NCBI RefSeq assembly: GCF_963667685.1
Contig: NZ_OY763930.1
Span: forward strand, 1,719,501 to 1,783,500
Origin: Maridesulfovibrio sp.
GTDB lineage: Bacteria; Desulfobacterota; Desulfovibrionia; Desulfovibrionales; Desulfovibrionaceae
Length of the DNA stretch: 64,000 nt
Reading direction: 5' to 3'
The position numbers and the translations under genes were made by a program. The notes beneath the pieces are model-generated. The model was given only the letters and a program-made list of their open reading frames with translations. It was not told the origin of the DNA and did not search any database. Below are positions 26,264 through 34,141 of the stretch, in pieces. Positions within the stretch are counted from its first letter, which is position 1. Each line of letters starts with the position of its first letter.

Positions 26264-27487
26264 TTATTGTCCTTCTGGTTTGTCGGCCCAGAGTATGGTC
26301 ACCGGGTTATGCGCTTTGTAACGGATATCTCCGGCCAGTTTATCCGAAGATGATGCCTGAATCTGCATGGACTGCCATGACCAGCCGAGTTCTTCGAAAA
26401 GATCGCGTGTCCGCTGAATGCTGCCCATGAGAATAGCGTGGACAACCAGCCTTCCTCCGGGAACCAGCCGTTCTGCCGCTTCGCGGATAACGGAATCATC
26501 CCGTCCGATTCCGCCGCCCATGAATACGCGATCAGGGTCTGGGAGATCCTGTAATACCTGAGGCATTTCTCCGCAGATAGCCTCCACAGTCCAAGCCCTG
26601 AAATTGCGGACATTCTCTTTGATCATCCCTACTCTCCGGGGCTCTTTTTCCACAGCGAAGATGCGCGAACATTCACCTATGAACGAAGCTTCGATGGCAA
26701 CGGAACCGCATCCCGCGCCGAGGTCCCAGACCGTTTGTCCGTTACGGAGATCCAGCAGGGCGATTCCGGCTGAGCGGACAGGAAATTTGGTTATCAGACC
26801 TTTTTCTTTGATAAAACTTTCGTCTTTGCGGCCAAAGAGTTGCGAGCTGCATTCTTTGTTACCGGCAGTAAGAATCACGATGTTCAGGTCGGAACAACTG
26901 AAGTTGATGAACGATTCCGGCGTGCCTTGAACAATCTGTTCATCAGGTGTCTCTAATTGATCCATGACCGCCATTGAATAATTGTCGATTCCTTTATCTA
27001 TCAGCTGTCTGGCGATTGCTTGTGGAGTGTTGATGTTGTCAGTGTACACGGCGCAATCTTTTTTGCGTTGCATAGCTCCGAAAAGAGGGGAGAAGTCACC
27101 CCTGCCGTGCAGGGAGACAATTTCAAAATCCTTCCAGCTCATCCCAAGACGTGAAGCTCCTATCTGGACGGCGGAAACTGCCGGGATTATCTCAATATTC
27201 TTTTCGCCAAGCAGTGGTATCAATGATGCGGCTACTCCGAAAAGCAGCGGATCTCCGTCCGCCAGAAGTACGACTCTCATGCCTTCTCTCAGTTGTTTTT
27301 CGAGTGTCAGGGCATAATCCTTCATTGGGGAAGTGAAAGGAATTTTTTTCCCTTTGTATTTTGGAAATCTTGCGAGCAATCTTTTCCCGCCGCTGAGAAC
27401 ATCGGCTCTGGAAATAAGTGTTATTGCCTCTTTCGAGGTTTCAAGACTGCCCGGATGCAATCCGATTATCTGCAGGGGGTGTTTCAT
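26264..27487 (-). CDS. cobL: Precorrin-6Y C5,15-methyltransferase (decarboxylating), CbiE-CbiT fusion
   Basis: 407 residues. The N-terminal domain (about 1-200) is a CbiE-type tetrapyrrole methylase ('QIIGLHPGS', 'LLADGDPLLFGVAASL'). The C-terminal domain (about 215-400) is a CbiT-type Rossmann methyltransferase ('VWDLGAGCGSVAIEAS', 'VFMGGGIGRD'). Together they methylate C5 and C15 and decarboxylate C12. It is the first gene of cobL-cobM-yjbQ and has no ribosome site stronger than AGGAA-like upstream. No cobalamin riboswitch is visible in its leader. Confidence 0.94.
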   Translation of the reverse strand: MKHPLQIIGLHPGSLETSKEAITLISRADVLSGGKRLLARFPKYKGKKIPFTSPMKDYALTLEKQLREGMRVVLLADGDPLLFGVAASLIPLLGEKNIEIIPAVSAVQIGASRLGMSWKDFEIVSLHGRGDFSPLFGAMQRKKDCAVYTDNINTPQAIARQLIDKGIDNYSMAVMDQLETPDEQIVQGTPESFINFSCSDLNIVILTAGNKECSSQLFGRKDESFIKEKGLITKFPVRSAGIALLDLRNGQTVWDLGAGCGSVAIEASFIGECSRIFAVEKEPRRVGMIKENVRNFRAWTVEAICGEMPQVLQDLPDPDRVFMGGGIGRDDSVIREAAERLVPGGRLVVHAILMGSIQRTRDLFEELGWSWQSMQIQASSSDKLAGDIRYKAHNPVTILWADKPEGQ

Positions 27488-27629
27488 AATATGTTTAATA
27501 CAATGTATTGGCTGGATATTAAAGGAAGATTTTTAATCTGAATATTTTTTTAATATTAGTTCGCAAAATAATGGTAACCTGCTATTATGAAATTGACCCC
27601 TTCCATTCTTTTTATGGAGGTGAAAAGAT

Positions 27630-27905
27630 ATGAAAAGGCTGATAGCCATAGCCCTTCTGGTCGGTTCCCTCATCTGTGCTTTCTACGGATTCTCCCTCAC
27701 TGTTCCCATTCTGGCCGGAAAAACAATGTCAGATGTAAATGACATTATGGGCAACATGCAGATCGAGTATGAGATAAATGATTACACAGCCGGGACAGAC
27801 AACCGCTGCATACCGTTTTATGTGGTGGCTCTGCTGTCCGGAGCTGCCGGGATTTACGTTTTGTACTCACTCGGAGAACATGATGATGAAGAAGATTATT
27901 TTTAG
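27630..27905 (+). CDS. Small two-helix membrane protein of unknown function
   Basis: 91 residues. Two hydrophobic helices (about 4-27 and 63-81) are joined by a polar loop, and the C-terminus is acidic ('GEHDDEEDYF'). A good ATGGAGGTG ribosome site precedes the ATG. It lies in the gap between cobL and cbiD on the opposite strand, and its last four bases overlap the cbiD stop. I recognise no family. Confidence 0.65.
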   Translation: MKRLIAIALLVGSLICAFYGFSLTVPILAGKTMSDVNDIMGNMQIEYEINDYTAGTDNRCIPFYVVALLSGAAGIYVLYSLGEHDDEEDYF

Positions 27906-29023
27906 TTGTTTGCGTAGAGTATACGTCCTTCGAAATCAAAGAGGATGTATTCCACGCATATTTCAGGAGCTACCTCCGAGTTCCCGCTGAATCGCCGGGC
28001 ATTTTCGCATGCGTAACGGACCAGCATGCGAATGAAGGCCTTGCGCGATTTTTCGGGGACCATTTCATATATATGCCGGGCCGTTATCGCGGCCCGGATT
28101 TTTTTTGTCAATTCCTCAGAAAGACCAAGTTCTGTACACCAGTCAGCCAGCTGGTTGAAGTCGATAGCCCAGTCTTTAGCATGGGTATAAGGAAATCCCA
28201 TGGCGTGCTTGACCAGCTTACCGATGAAAATTGCCCAGCGCACTTTGCGCATTTTCTTAAGTCTTGCCTGCTGCATGGAAAATTTAAAGAAGTCCGCAGC
28301 CTGAATTATTCCTATTTGTGGAGTATCAGTGAAGTGTTCAAGATAAAACTGTTCGCTCCGCCGGCCAGTGGTAAATATTATTTCTTCAATCCCGGACGCT
28401 CTGGCAACGTTCAGGGATTGCGCGATGGAAGCTTTCCATGAAGCATGGCTGTAGGGGCGCACGATTCCCTGGGTCCCCAGTATGGAAATTCCACCTAAAA
28501 TACCGAGCCTCGCATTCATTGTTTCCTTGGCGATAGCTTCGCCCTGCGGGACTTCAATGGTAATTTTGAGCCGTCCGCAAAAATCAGGAGCGATCCGGGC
28601 TAATTCGTCCAGCACCCCGGCAATGATTTGTTTACGCGGAGCTGGATTGATAGCTGCTTCCCCTACTGCTACAGGCAGCCCGGGGAGGGTTACTCTTCCT
28701 ACCCCCTTGCCGCCGTTCAATTCTATTTGCAGTTCTTGCCCCGGGAACATTTCAAGCACTGCGTGGATTTCATGTCCGTGGGTCGCGTCCGGGTCGTCGC
28801 CACCGTCTTTTATTACTGCCGCACGAATAGTTTTATTGTCTCTTTCAACGAGTGCTACGGGTACGTCCAGAGTCCCCTTTACCGGGAGCGGGATAGTAAT
28901 TTTATCCGGAATTTCACAGCCGAAGAGGCCCCGAACAGCAGCCATAGCAGCAGCTGTTGCTGCTGAACCGGTGGTATAGCCTTCACGAAGTTGTTTCTCA
29001 TGCGCAGCGTCGTTTTTAATCAT
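27902..29023 (-). CDS. cbiD: Cobalt-precorrin-5B (C1)-methyltransferase
   Basis: 373 residues. CbiD methylates C1 of cobalt-precorrin-5B and belongs to the anaerobic corrin route only. Marks: 'REGYTTGSAATAAAMAA' at 14-30, 'DGGDDPDATHG' near 73 and 'GTQGIVRPYS' near 183. It overlaps the end of dinB by eight bases. Its presence, rather than CobF, supports an early-cobalt pathway in this strict anaerobe. Confidence 0.95.
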   Translation of the reverse strand: MIKNDAAHEKQLREGYTTGSAATAAAMAAVRGLFGCEIPDKITIPLPVKGTLDVPVALVERDNKTIRAAVIKDGGDDPDATHGHEIHAVLEMFPGQELQIELNGGKGVGRVTLPGLPVAVGEAAINPAPRKQIIAGVLDELARIAPDFCGRLKITIEVPQGEAIAKETMNARLGILGGISILGTQGIVRPYSHASWKASIAQSLNVARASGIEEIIFTTGRRSEQFYLEHFTDTPQIGIIQAADFFKFSMQQARLKKMRKVRWAIFIGKLVKHAMGFPYTHAKDWAIDFNQLADWCTELGLSEELTKKIRAAITARHIYEMVPEKSRKAFIRMLVRYACENARRFSGNSEVAPEICVEYILFDFEGRILYANN

Positions 29024-30185
29024 CTTCGAGCAGCCTGCCGCGGGTGAGTATGCCTTTACCGAACTTTAGGCGGACCTGATCAACTGCTTTATCCAGCTGG
29101 TCAAGTTTTTTGCTGTTTCTGTTTTCTCCGGGATCATCAAGCAGGGAAAGCTGACGGCTGCGTTCTTCAAAGTTGGAAATACCGATACCGATCAACCGGA
29201 TTGCCCCGATGGGCAGTTCTGCATCAAGCAGTTCGCAACCGGTTTTATATATTATTCCGGCATGGGATGTCCTTGAATCAAGGGTTTTGCTGCGTGTGAT
29301 CTGGCGGAAATCGGGAAATTTGATTTTCAGGGTTACGGTACGGCCTTTGAGACCGTGCCGCCTGATATCGCTGGCTATGCGTTCAGATTGCTTCAGCAGA
29401 AGTGTTTTTAATGTATGAATGTCCGAGACATCTTCCCCGAAGGTATTTTCTGCGCTGGAGGATTTCATCGCTCCGCCTTTGGATACCGGAGTCGGGTCAA
29501 TACCTGCCCCTTTTTCATAAAGGACAACCCCACGTTCTCCGAACCTTTCTTTCCAGAAGTCGGGCGGGTAACGGCGTAAGTCTGCCGCATAGGTGATGCC
29601 GAAAGAGCGTAGTCTTGGCAGAGCCTTTTTACCTACACCGGGAATTTTTTCCACCGGCAGGGTCTTCAGGAAATTCTGAACCTGATCAGCTTCGATTATG
29701 GAAATCCCGTCCGGCTTGTTGAGGTCCGAGGCTATTTTAGCCAGAAATTTAACCGGGGCTATGCCCACGGATGCGGTCAACCCGGTTGATTGAAGAATGC
29801 CGTCCTTGATGGCCTTGGCTATTTGCAGCGGAGTTCCGAATAATTTCTCTGTTCCTGTTATATCAATGTACGCTTCATCAATGGAAGCCTGTTCCACGAC
29901 CGGAGAAAAATTTGAGAGCACTTTCATCACCTTGCGGGAGATTTCTTTGTACCTGTCTCTGTTGCCCGAAACCACCTGCAATTGCGGGCAGAGCTTCAGG
30001 GCCTGACGCACGGGCATGGCTGAGCGGACTCCGAATTTACGGGCTTCATACGATGCCGCACTGAGTACGGAGCGTTCGTGGAGAGAACCAACTCCCACGG
30101 GTTTACCGCGCAGTTCGGGATTATCCAATTGCTCCACGGATGCGAAAAACGCATCCATGTCTATGTGCATGATGTATTTCTGCAT
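29016..30185 (-). CDS. dinB: DNA polymerase IV (Y family)
   Basis: 389 residues. Translesion polymerase. Catalytic residues: D9 in 'HIDMDAFFASVE', and D103, E104 in 'SIDEAYIDITG'. Helix-hairpin-helix 'IPGVGKKALPRLRSFGI' lies near 178, followed by the little-finger domain. The last residues do not show a clear beta-clamp pentapeptide, though 'QLSLLDD' near residue 347 is a good candidate. It lies between cbiA and cbiD on the same strand, overlapping cbiD, an odd place for a repair gene. No LexA box is evident upstream. Confidence 0.95.
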   Translation of the reverse strand: MQKYIMHIDMDAFFASVEQLDNPELRGKPVGVGSLHERSVLSAASYEARKFGVRSAMPVRQALKLCPQLQVVSGNRDRYKEISRKVMKVLSNFSPVVEQASIDEAYIDITGTEKLFGTPLQIAKAIKDGILQSTGLTASVGIAPVKFLAKIASDLNKPDGISIIEADQVQNFLKTLPVEKIPGVGKKALPRLRSFGITYAADLRRYPPDFWKERFGERGVVLYEKGAGIDPTPVSKGGAMKSSSAENTFGEDVSDIHTLKTLLLKQSERIASDIRRHGLKGRTVTLKIKFPDFRQITRSKTLDSRTSHAGIIYKTGCELLDAELPIGAIRLIGIGISNFEERSRQLSLLDDPGENRNSKKLDQLDKAVDQVRLKFGKGILTRGRLLEDD

Positions 30186-30212
30186 AGGCTGACCAGTCGT
30201 AGCCGTTGCTGG

Positions 30213-31589
30213 CTAAATGTCTTCGGTACGGGAAGAGTCTACGCAGGCGTTTACGAAGTTTTCTGCAACCTGCGGGTTGCTGGCAAAATGAAGATGAATG
30301 TAGCTGCCCAGAGTATTCCCGTTGGTAGCAAAACCTTCCTTTACGGTTGCTCCTCTTTTGCTGGTGACCAGATAGGTTTTATCTATATTTTCCGCTGCGT
30401 CGTCCAGAGCTGAGTAGTGGAATTCGTGGCCGCGTACCGAGGTTCCGGCTTTGCCGAACAGGGTGTCGCAGGTAAGTTCTATTTCGCGGTATCCAAGGGC
30501 TTGGAAACGGGGTTGCATTGAGCAGCGCAATGGAAATATACCGCACATGGGGAATACTCGGTCGTCATGATTTATTGATTCCATAAGGTACATGAAACCG
30601 CCGCATTCAGCGTAAACAGGATGCCCAGCAGCGGAAAAATCAGCTATGGCGCGGCGCAGTCTGGTGTTCTGTGCCAGATCAAAAGCTGCAAGTTCGGGGT
30701 ATCCGCCGCCAAAATACAGGCCGGAGATGTCTTTGGGCAGGCTTCTATCTTCGATGGGCGAGAAGGGGACAAGCTCAGCACCGGCTTTGCGTAAAAGACG
30801 CAGGTTTTCTTCATAGTAGAAAGAAAAAGCATGATCCTGGGCTATCCCGATTCTTGTTTTGGGAATCATGGGAACTTCATCGAAGCGGGGTTGCAGCGGA
30901 ATTTCCGGCAGGGCTTCCATTAGCTGGTCCAGATCTATGTTTTCCTCGACCCAGTCAGCGAGGGCGTTGTATCTGAAATCCAGATCTTGCAGGTGGTCAG
31001 GGGTTACCAGCCCCAAATGGCGTGAAGGCGTGGCTATCTCTTTACGCCTTGGCAGACATCCGATTAGCGGAACATCAGTCAGAGATATTGCTTCTTCTAA
31101 AATTTGGGCATGGTTACTGCTGCCCACGCGGTTGAAAATGACTCCGCCCACGGCAGTTTCAGGGTCGAAGTTGCAGAATCCCTGCACCAGCGCAGCAGCG
31201 GACCTGGCCATGGAACCGGCGTCGACCACCAATATGACCGGAAGATTCAACTCTTTGGAAAGGTGGGCGGTTGATCCGGTCTCGTCCAGCGCTGAGTAGC
31301 CGTCATACAGCCCCATAACTCCTTCTACAATACAGGCATCAGCGTCCTGAGTGTAGCGGGAGAAAATGTCACGCAGGGTTTTGCCGGAGAGCATCCAGCC
31401 GTCCAGATTGTGACAGGGTCTACCCGCTGCCCGGGTATGATGCCCGGGGTCGATGAAGTCCGGGCCGGTCTTGAAGGGCTGGACTCTTATATTACGACGG
31501 GTAAGCGCAGCCATAAGACCCAGTGTTACCGAGGTCTTACCGCAACCGCTGTGGGTCCCTGCTACAATGAATCCTTTAATTGAGTTCAT
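30213..31589 (-). CDS. cbiA: Cobyrinate a,c-diamide synthase
   Basis: 458 residues. ATP- and glutamine-dependent amidation of the a and c side chains of cobyrinate. The N-terminal dethiobiotin-synthase-like domain has the P-loop 'GTHSGCGKTS' at 11-20. The C-terminal class I-like amidotransferase has 'FGGGYPE' near 293 and the nucleophile C329 in 'AECGG'; the closing 'GSYIHLHFA' supplies the His. The next gene, dinB, starts 27 bases downstream. All expected catalytic residues are present. Confidence 0.95.
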   Translation of the reverse strand: MNSIKGFIVAGTHSGCGKTSVTLGLMAALTRRNIRVQPFKTGPDFIDPGHHTRAAGRPCHNLDGWMLSGKTLRDIFSRYTQDADACIVEGVMGLYDGYSALDETGSTAHLSKELNLPVILVVDAGSMARSAAALVQGFCNFDPETAVGGVIFNRVGSSNHAQILEEAISLTDVPLIGCLPRRKEIATPSRHLGLVTPDHLQDLDFRYNALADWVEENIDLDQLMEALPEIPLQPRFDEVPMIPKTRIGIAQDHAFSFYYEENLRLLRKAGAELVPFSPIEDRSLPKDISGLYFGGGYPELAAFDLAQNTRLRRAIADFSAAGHPVYAECGGFMYLMESINHDDRVFPMCGIFPLRCSMQPRFQALGYREIELTCDTLFGKAGTSVRGHEFHYSALDDAAENIDKTYLVTSKRGATVKEGFATNGNTLGSYIHLHFASNPQVAENFVNACVDSSRTEDI

Positions 31590-31616
31590 TGAAACTCTAT
31601 AAAGCTTTTTTGTCGA

Positions 31617-32360
31617 TCAGCCCAGCTTATTTTTGTCCATATAAGCGACGAACTTTTTGGCTTCCATAAAATCAGGATTAATTTCCAGACACTTGGCGAG
31701 TTCTTCTCTCACCTTATCGTATTGCTTGTCTTCGAAGTAGGCGCGCGCAAGGTTGTAGCGCAGATGGTCATCATCGGGACTTAGCTTGATGGCTTTGGCG
31801 TAATATTCAATTGCCTGCGGGATCATTTTTGATTTGCGGAGGTTGATGCCGAAATCATTGAACAGGTGTTTGTGCTCTTTGGCAAAAGGTGCGTCCATGG
31901 AAATGAGGCGTGCGAAAATATCATTTGCCCTTTCTTTTTCGCCGCGTTGCATCAGGCAGAGACCGACGCCGAAGTTTCCTCGCACGTTCATCTCGTCTAT
32001 TTTAAGCGAGTTATTGTATTCCATTTCAGCGCTGAATGAATTCCCCTGCTGGCGGAGACGGTCCGCGCGGGCAAGGGTCTTCTGAAGCTCTTTTATATTT
32101 GGAAGAACCTGTTTGTGGTACATTTCAGGTTCAGGGGTATAATTTTCCAGAAGTTCATCACGAGTGATTTCTTCTGCATCCCCGGTAGGCACAAAATTAC
32201 TGTTCAATGGACGCACTTGGAAGAGGTTGTCTTCAAGCTGCTCAACAAAATAGTAGCCGATTTGCGCAACTCGACGGGTGGTTGTTCCAGTGCCTACTTT
32301 GGCTATTCTTTGGCGGGAGAAGACTCCGCTTAGATCTTTAATGGTGGTTTTTTCAGTCAT
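31617..32360 (-). CDS. TPR-repeat protein
   Basis: 247 residues. The first 80 residues are an unassigned N-terminal region with 'KVGTGTTTRRVAQIGYYFVEQ'. From about residue 90 there are three or more tetratricopeptide repeats, the clearest being 'AIEYYAKAIKLSPDDDHLRYNLARAY' near 180 and the following 'YDKVREELAKCLEINPDF'. No signal peptide is visible, so a cytoplasmic scaffold role is inferred. It sits between the trmJ-like gene and cbiA with gaps of 84 and 27 bases. Confidence 0.85.
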   Translation of the reverse strand: MTEKTTIKDLSGVFSRQRIAKVGTGTTTRRVAQIGYYFVEQLEDNLFQVRPLNSNFVPTGDAEEITRDELLENYTPEPEMYHKQVLPNIKELQKTLARADRLRQQGNSFSAEMEYNNSLKIDEMNVRGNFGVGLCLMQRGEKERANDIFARLISMDAPFAKEHKHLFNDFGINLRKSKMIPQAIEYYAKAIKLSPDDDHLRYNLARAYFEDKQYDKVREELAKCLEINPDFMEAKKFVAYMDKNKLG

Positions 32361-32444
32361 TTATAGACTCCGCAGGGCTATATTGGTTCGCTATACTCTA
32401 CAGTTCTTTCAGTAAATTGAGAAGAGGATCTACCTACGATTTGT

Positions 32445-33185
32445 CTATTTTTTACCTGCTTGCCCGACAATCCATTTGATCTGGCGGCAAATGCCCATAA
32501 GCAGATTGAATTCATTACGTTTGATGTCGATTCTGGACATAAATCTTCTTACAGGCATCATCCAGTAGTCAGGATTTTCTGCTTTAAGAAAATCGATGGC
32601 GAGCAGCGTTTCTTGAAGATTCGAAGCCAGAATTTCCTGTTCTTCAAAAGAAGTGGAACGCTCATCGGGAGGTCCGGCAGGAATGAAAGGTTTGTCCAGC
32701 GCGTTTTTGAAGCATTCGTAAAGAATGATTAGTACCGCCTGAGAAAGGTTAAGCGAGCTGTTGTCCCGGCTGGTTGGAATATTGATTAGTCTTGAGCAGA
32801 GCTGTGTTTCGTCGTTGGTCAGTCCCCGGTCTTCAGGGCCGAATACAACGGCGATTTTTTCACCGGCGCGTAGTTGTTCTACAATGAGCGGCGCTGCGGT
32901 CGCTGGGGTCATGACTCCTTTGCGCCAGCCGCCGGTGCGGGCGGTGGTTCCGTATACCCTTGTTTTGTCTTTTAAAGCGTCTACAAGATTATCGGCGACC
33001 ACTGCCTTTTCCACAATGTCGCGTGCTTTTACTGTCGCCAGCGGCAGTGCTCTTTCCATATTCCATGAGGCCGGGCGAACGAGGGTCAGGTTGTTGCAGC
33101 CCATGTTGGTCATGGCCCGTGCAGATGAGCCAACGTTTTCAGGGTATTTAGTGCCGAAAAGAACTATATTCAGGTTGTCCAGCAT
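32445..33185 (-). CDS. TrmJ-like tRNA/rRNA methyltransferase (SPOUT)
   Basis: 246 residues. Knotted SPOUT methyltransferase. Motif 1 'GTKYPENVGSSARAM' at 11-25, motif 2 'VVFGPEDRGLTNDE' near 112 and motif 3 'IPTSRDNSSLNLSQAV' near 136 are intact. The family methylates the 2'-O of ribose at tRNA position 32 (TrmJ) or rRNA. The C-terminal 80 residues match the TrmJ extension in length. It is the first gene of the minus-strand run that ends with cbiD. Confidence 0.9.
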   Translation of the reverse strand: MLDNLNIVLFGTKYPENVGSSARAMTNMGCNNLTLVRPASWNMERALPLATVKARDIVEKAVVADNLVDALKDKTRVYGTTARTGGWRKGVMTPATAAPLIVEQLRAGEKIAVVFGPEDRGLTNDETQLCSRLINIPTSRDNSSLNLSQAVLIILYECFKNALDKPFIPAGPPDERSTSFEEQEILASNLQETLLAIDFLKAENPDYWMMPVRRFMSRIDIKRNEFNLLMGICRQIKWIVGQAGKK

Positions 33186-33346
33186 TTTTGCTCCGGAAAT
33201 TATTTTTTAGTGCCCAGCGAAGTGGAACTATCTTTTAAAGTTCTGCTGAAGGGCCTTAATAGAGCCATCCGTGCTTGATGTCCAGTTCGTATGAATGGTG
33301 GAAATCTTTTTTGCAAACCGAGGCAGGAGGATGTAAATACACCCAT

Positions 33347-33517
33347 ATGAACGAAACTGAATTTTCCGAAAAAATGTTGGCTGTTGCCGAATCTGCGGGG
33401 TTGAGTCCTGAAGATGTGCGCAGTCTTTTAGACGGCGGCGAGGATATTCCCGAAGCTCTGAAAGAAGTGTTTGAGCGTATTACGGATGATGTTTCCAGAG
33501 AGTGCGGAAAAGAATAG
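33347..33517 (+). CDS. Small acidic protein of unknown function
   Basis: 56 residues from ATG 33347. Acidic and helical ('EFSEKMLAVAESAGLSPEDVR', 'EALKEVFERITDD'), with one Cys near the end. A consensus GGAGG lies at 33326-33330, but 16 bases from this ATG; directly after the GGAGG is an ATG followed at once by TAA (33331-33336). An in-frame start at 33275 would give 80 residues. Family not recognised. Confidence 0.5.
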   Translation: MNETEFSEKMLAVAESAGLSPEDVRSLLDGGEDIPEALKEVFERITDDVSRECGKE

Positions 33518-33555
33518 TCCCGGCTTCGTCTACGAGGAAATATACGAAGCCGGGA
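33518..33555. other. 12-bp inverted repeat downstream of the small acidic gene
   Basis: TCCCGGCTTCGT at 33518-33529 and its exact complement at 33544-33555, separated by 14 bases. It begins at the stop codon of the small acidic gene. No T run follows on the plus strand, so termination would be atypical; it may stabilise the mRNA end. Confidence 0.55.
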
Positions 33556-33606
33556 AGGTGAAGTTAATATACGGTTGTCACAACCTTGGGAGAGATCTTT
33601 GGTTGT

Positions 33607-33786
33607 TTAATAAGCCTTGGAGGAGGGGATGATTGCTCCGTCGGCTCCAACTTCACCGAGTAGTTCGAAATCTGGGAACAGGCTGGGGTCAAATGTGTAT
33701 GAATAGTAGCCTTTGAATTTTATAAGGTACGTTCTCCACCCATATTTATTCCGCATGCGCGTTGCTTCTCTTATTGCATCTGACAT
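33607..33786 (-). CDS. Small basic protein of unknown function (59 residues)
   Basis: Start ATG 33784-33786 with AAGGAGA eight bases upstream, stop TAA at 33607-33609. The protein is rich in Arg, Lys, Tyr and Phe in its first half ('RMRNKYGWRTYLIKFKGYY') and more neutral later. No known domain. It follows another short gene (33848-33997) with the same orientation and a similarly strong ribosome site, so the two look like a small operon. Confidence 0.6.
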   Translation of the reverse strand: MSDAIREATRMRNKYGWRTYLIKFKGYYSYTFDPSLFPDFELLGEVGADGAIIPSSKAY

Positions 33787-33847
33787 TTGGTTCTCCTTGT
33801 ATTGACTCTGGAAGCTTAAATGCCTTCAAATCAATATTTATATCCAG

Positions 33848-33997
33848 TCAGGAACGTTTTATATCTTTTTCGGCACCTGGGAGGAGTTGAGTCTCTAGAC
33901 CTTTGCTTTTTTTCCCAGCCTGCCCACTGAAGCTTTTAAAGGCTTTTTTCAGAAACTTTGTTTTGTTTTTCGATGAAATATTTGCTGTTTGGGTCAT
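33848..33997 (-). CDS. Small lysine-rich protein of unknown function (49 residues)
   Basis: Start ATG 33995-33997 with AGGAGC upstream, stop TGA at 33848-33850. The sequence is strongly basic ('SSKNKTKFLKKAFKSFSGQ', 'GKKSKG'), with about a quarter Lys or Arg. It could bind nucleic acid or membranes. The gene lies 85 bases downstream of the bidirectional terminator at 34083-34116 and upstream of the 59-residue gene. Confidence 0.55.
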   Translation of the reverse strand: MTQTANISSKNKTKFLKKAFKSFSGQAGKKSKGLETQLLPGAEKDIKRS

Positions 33998-34082
33998 GGT
34001 GTAGCTCCTGTTTTTTGGGGTTGCCTGAAATATTAATAATGAACTTGAAAATCAATATCAAGTAAAAAAATGTGTTCACGTA

Positions 34083-34116
34083 AAAAAAGTGGCGGAATTT
34101 ATTTCCGCCACTTTTT
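34083..34116 (-). terminator. Intrinsic terminator after the second chemoreceptor gene
   Basis: Stem AGTGGCGGAA with TTCCGCCACT, flanked by A and T runs, so it can work on both strands. It lies 26 bases after the chemoreceptor stop. Confidence 0.88.
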
Positions 34117-34141
34117 AATGGTATTTATTTGAATATGTTCG

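Noticed and set aside
27488..27629. Possible cobalamin riboswitch ahead of cobL
   Set aside because: The leader is short and A+T rich, and no B12-box or conserved core was found in the sequence.
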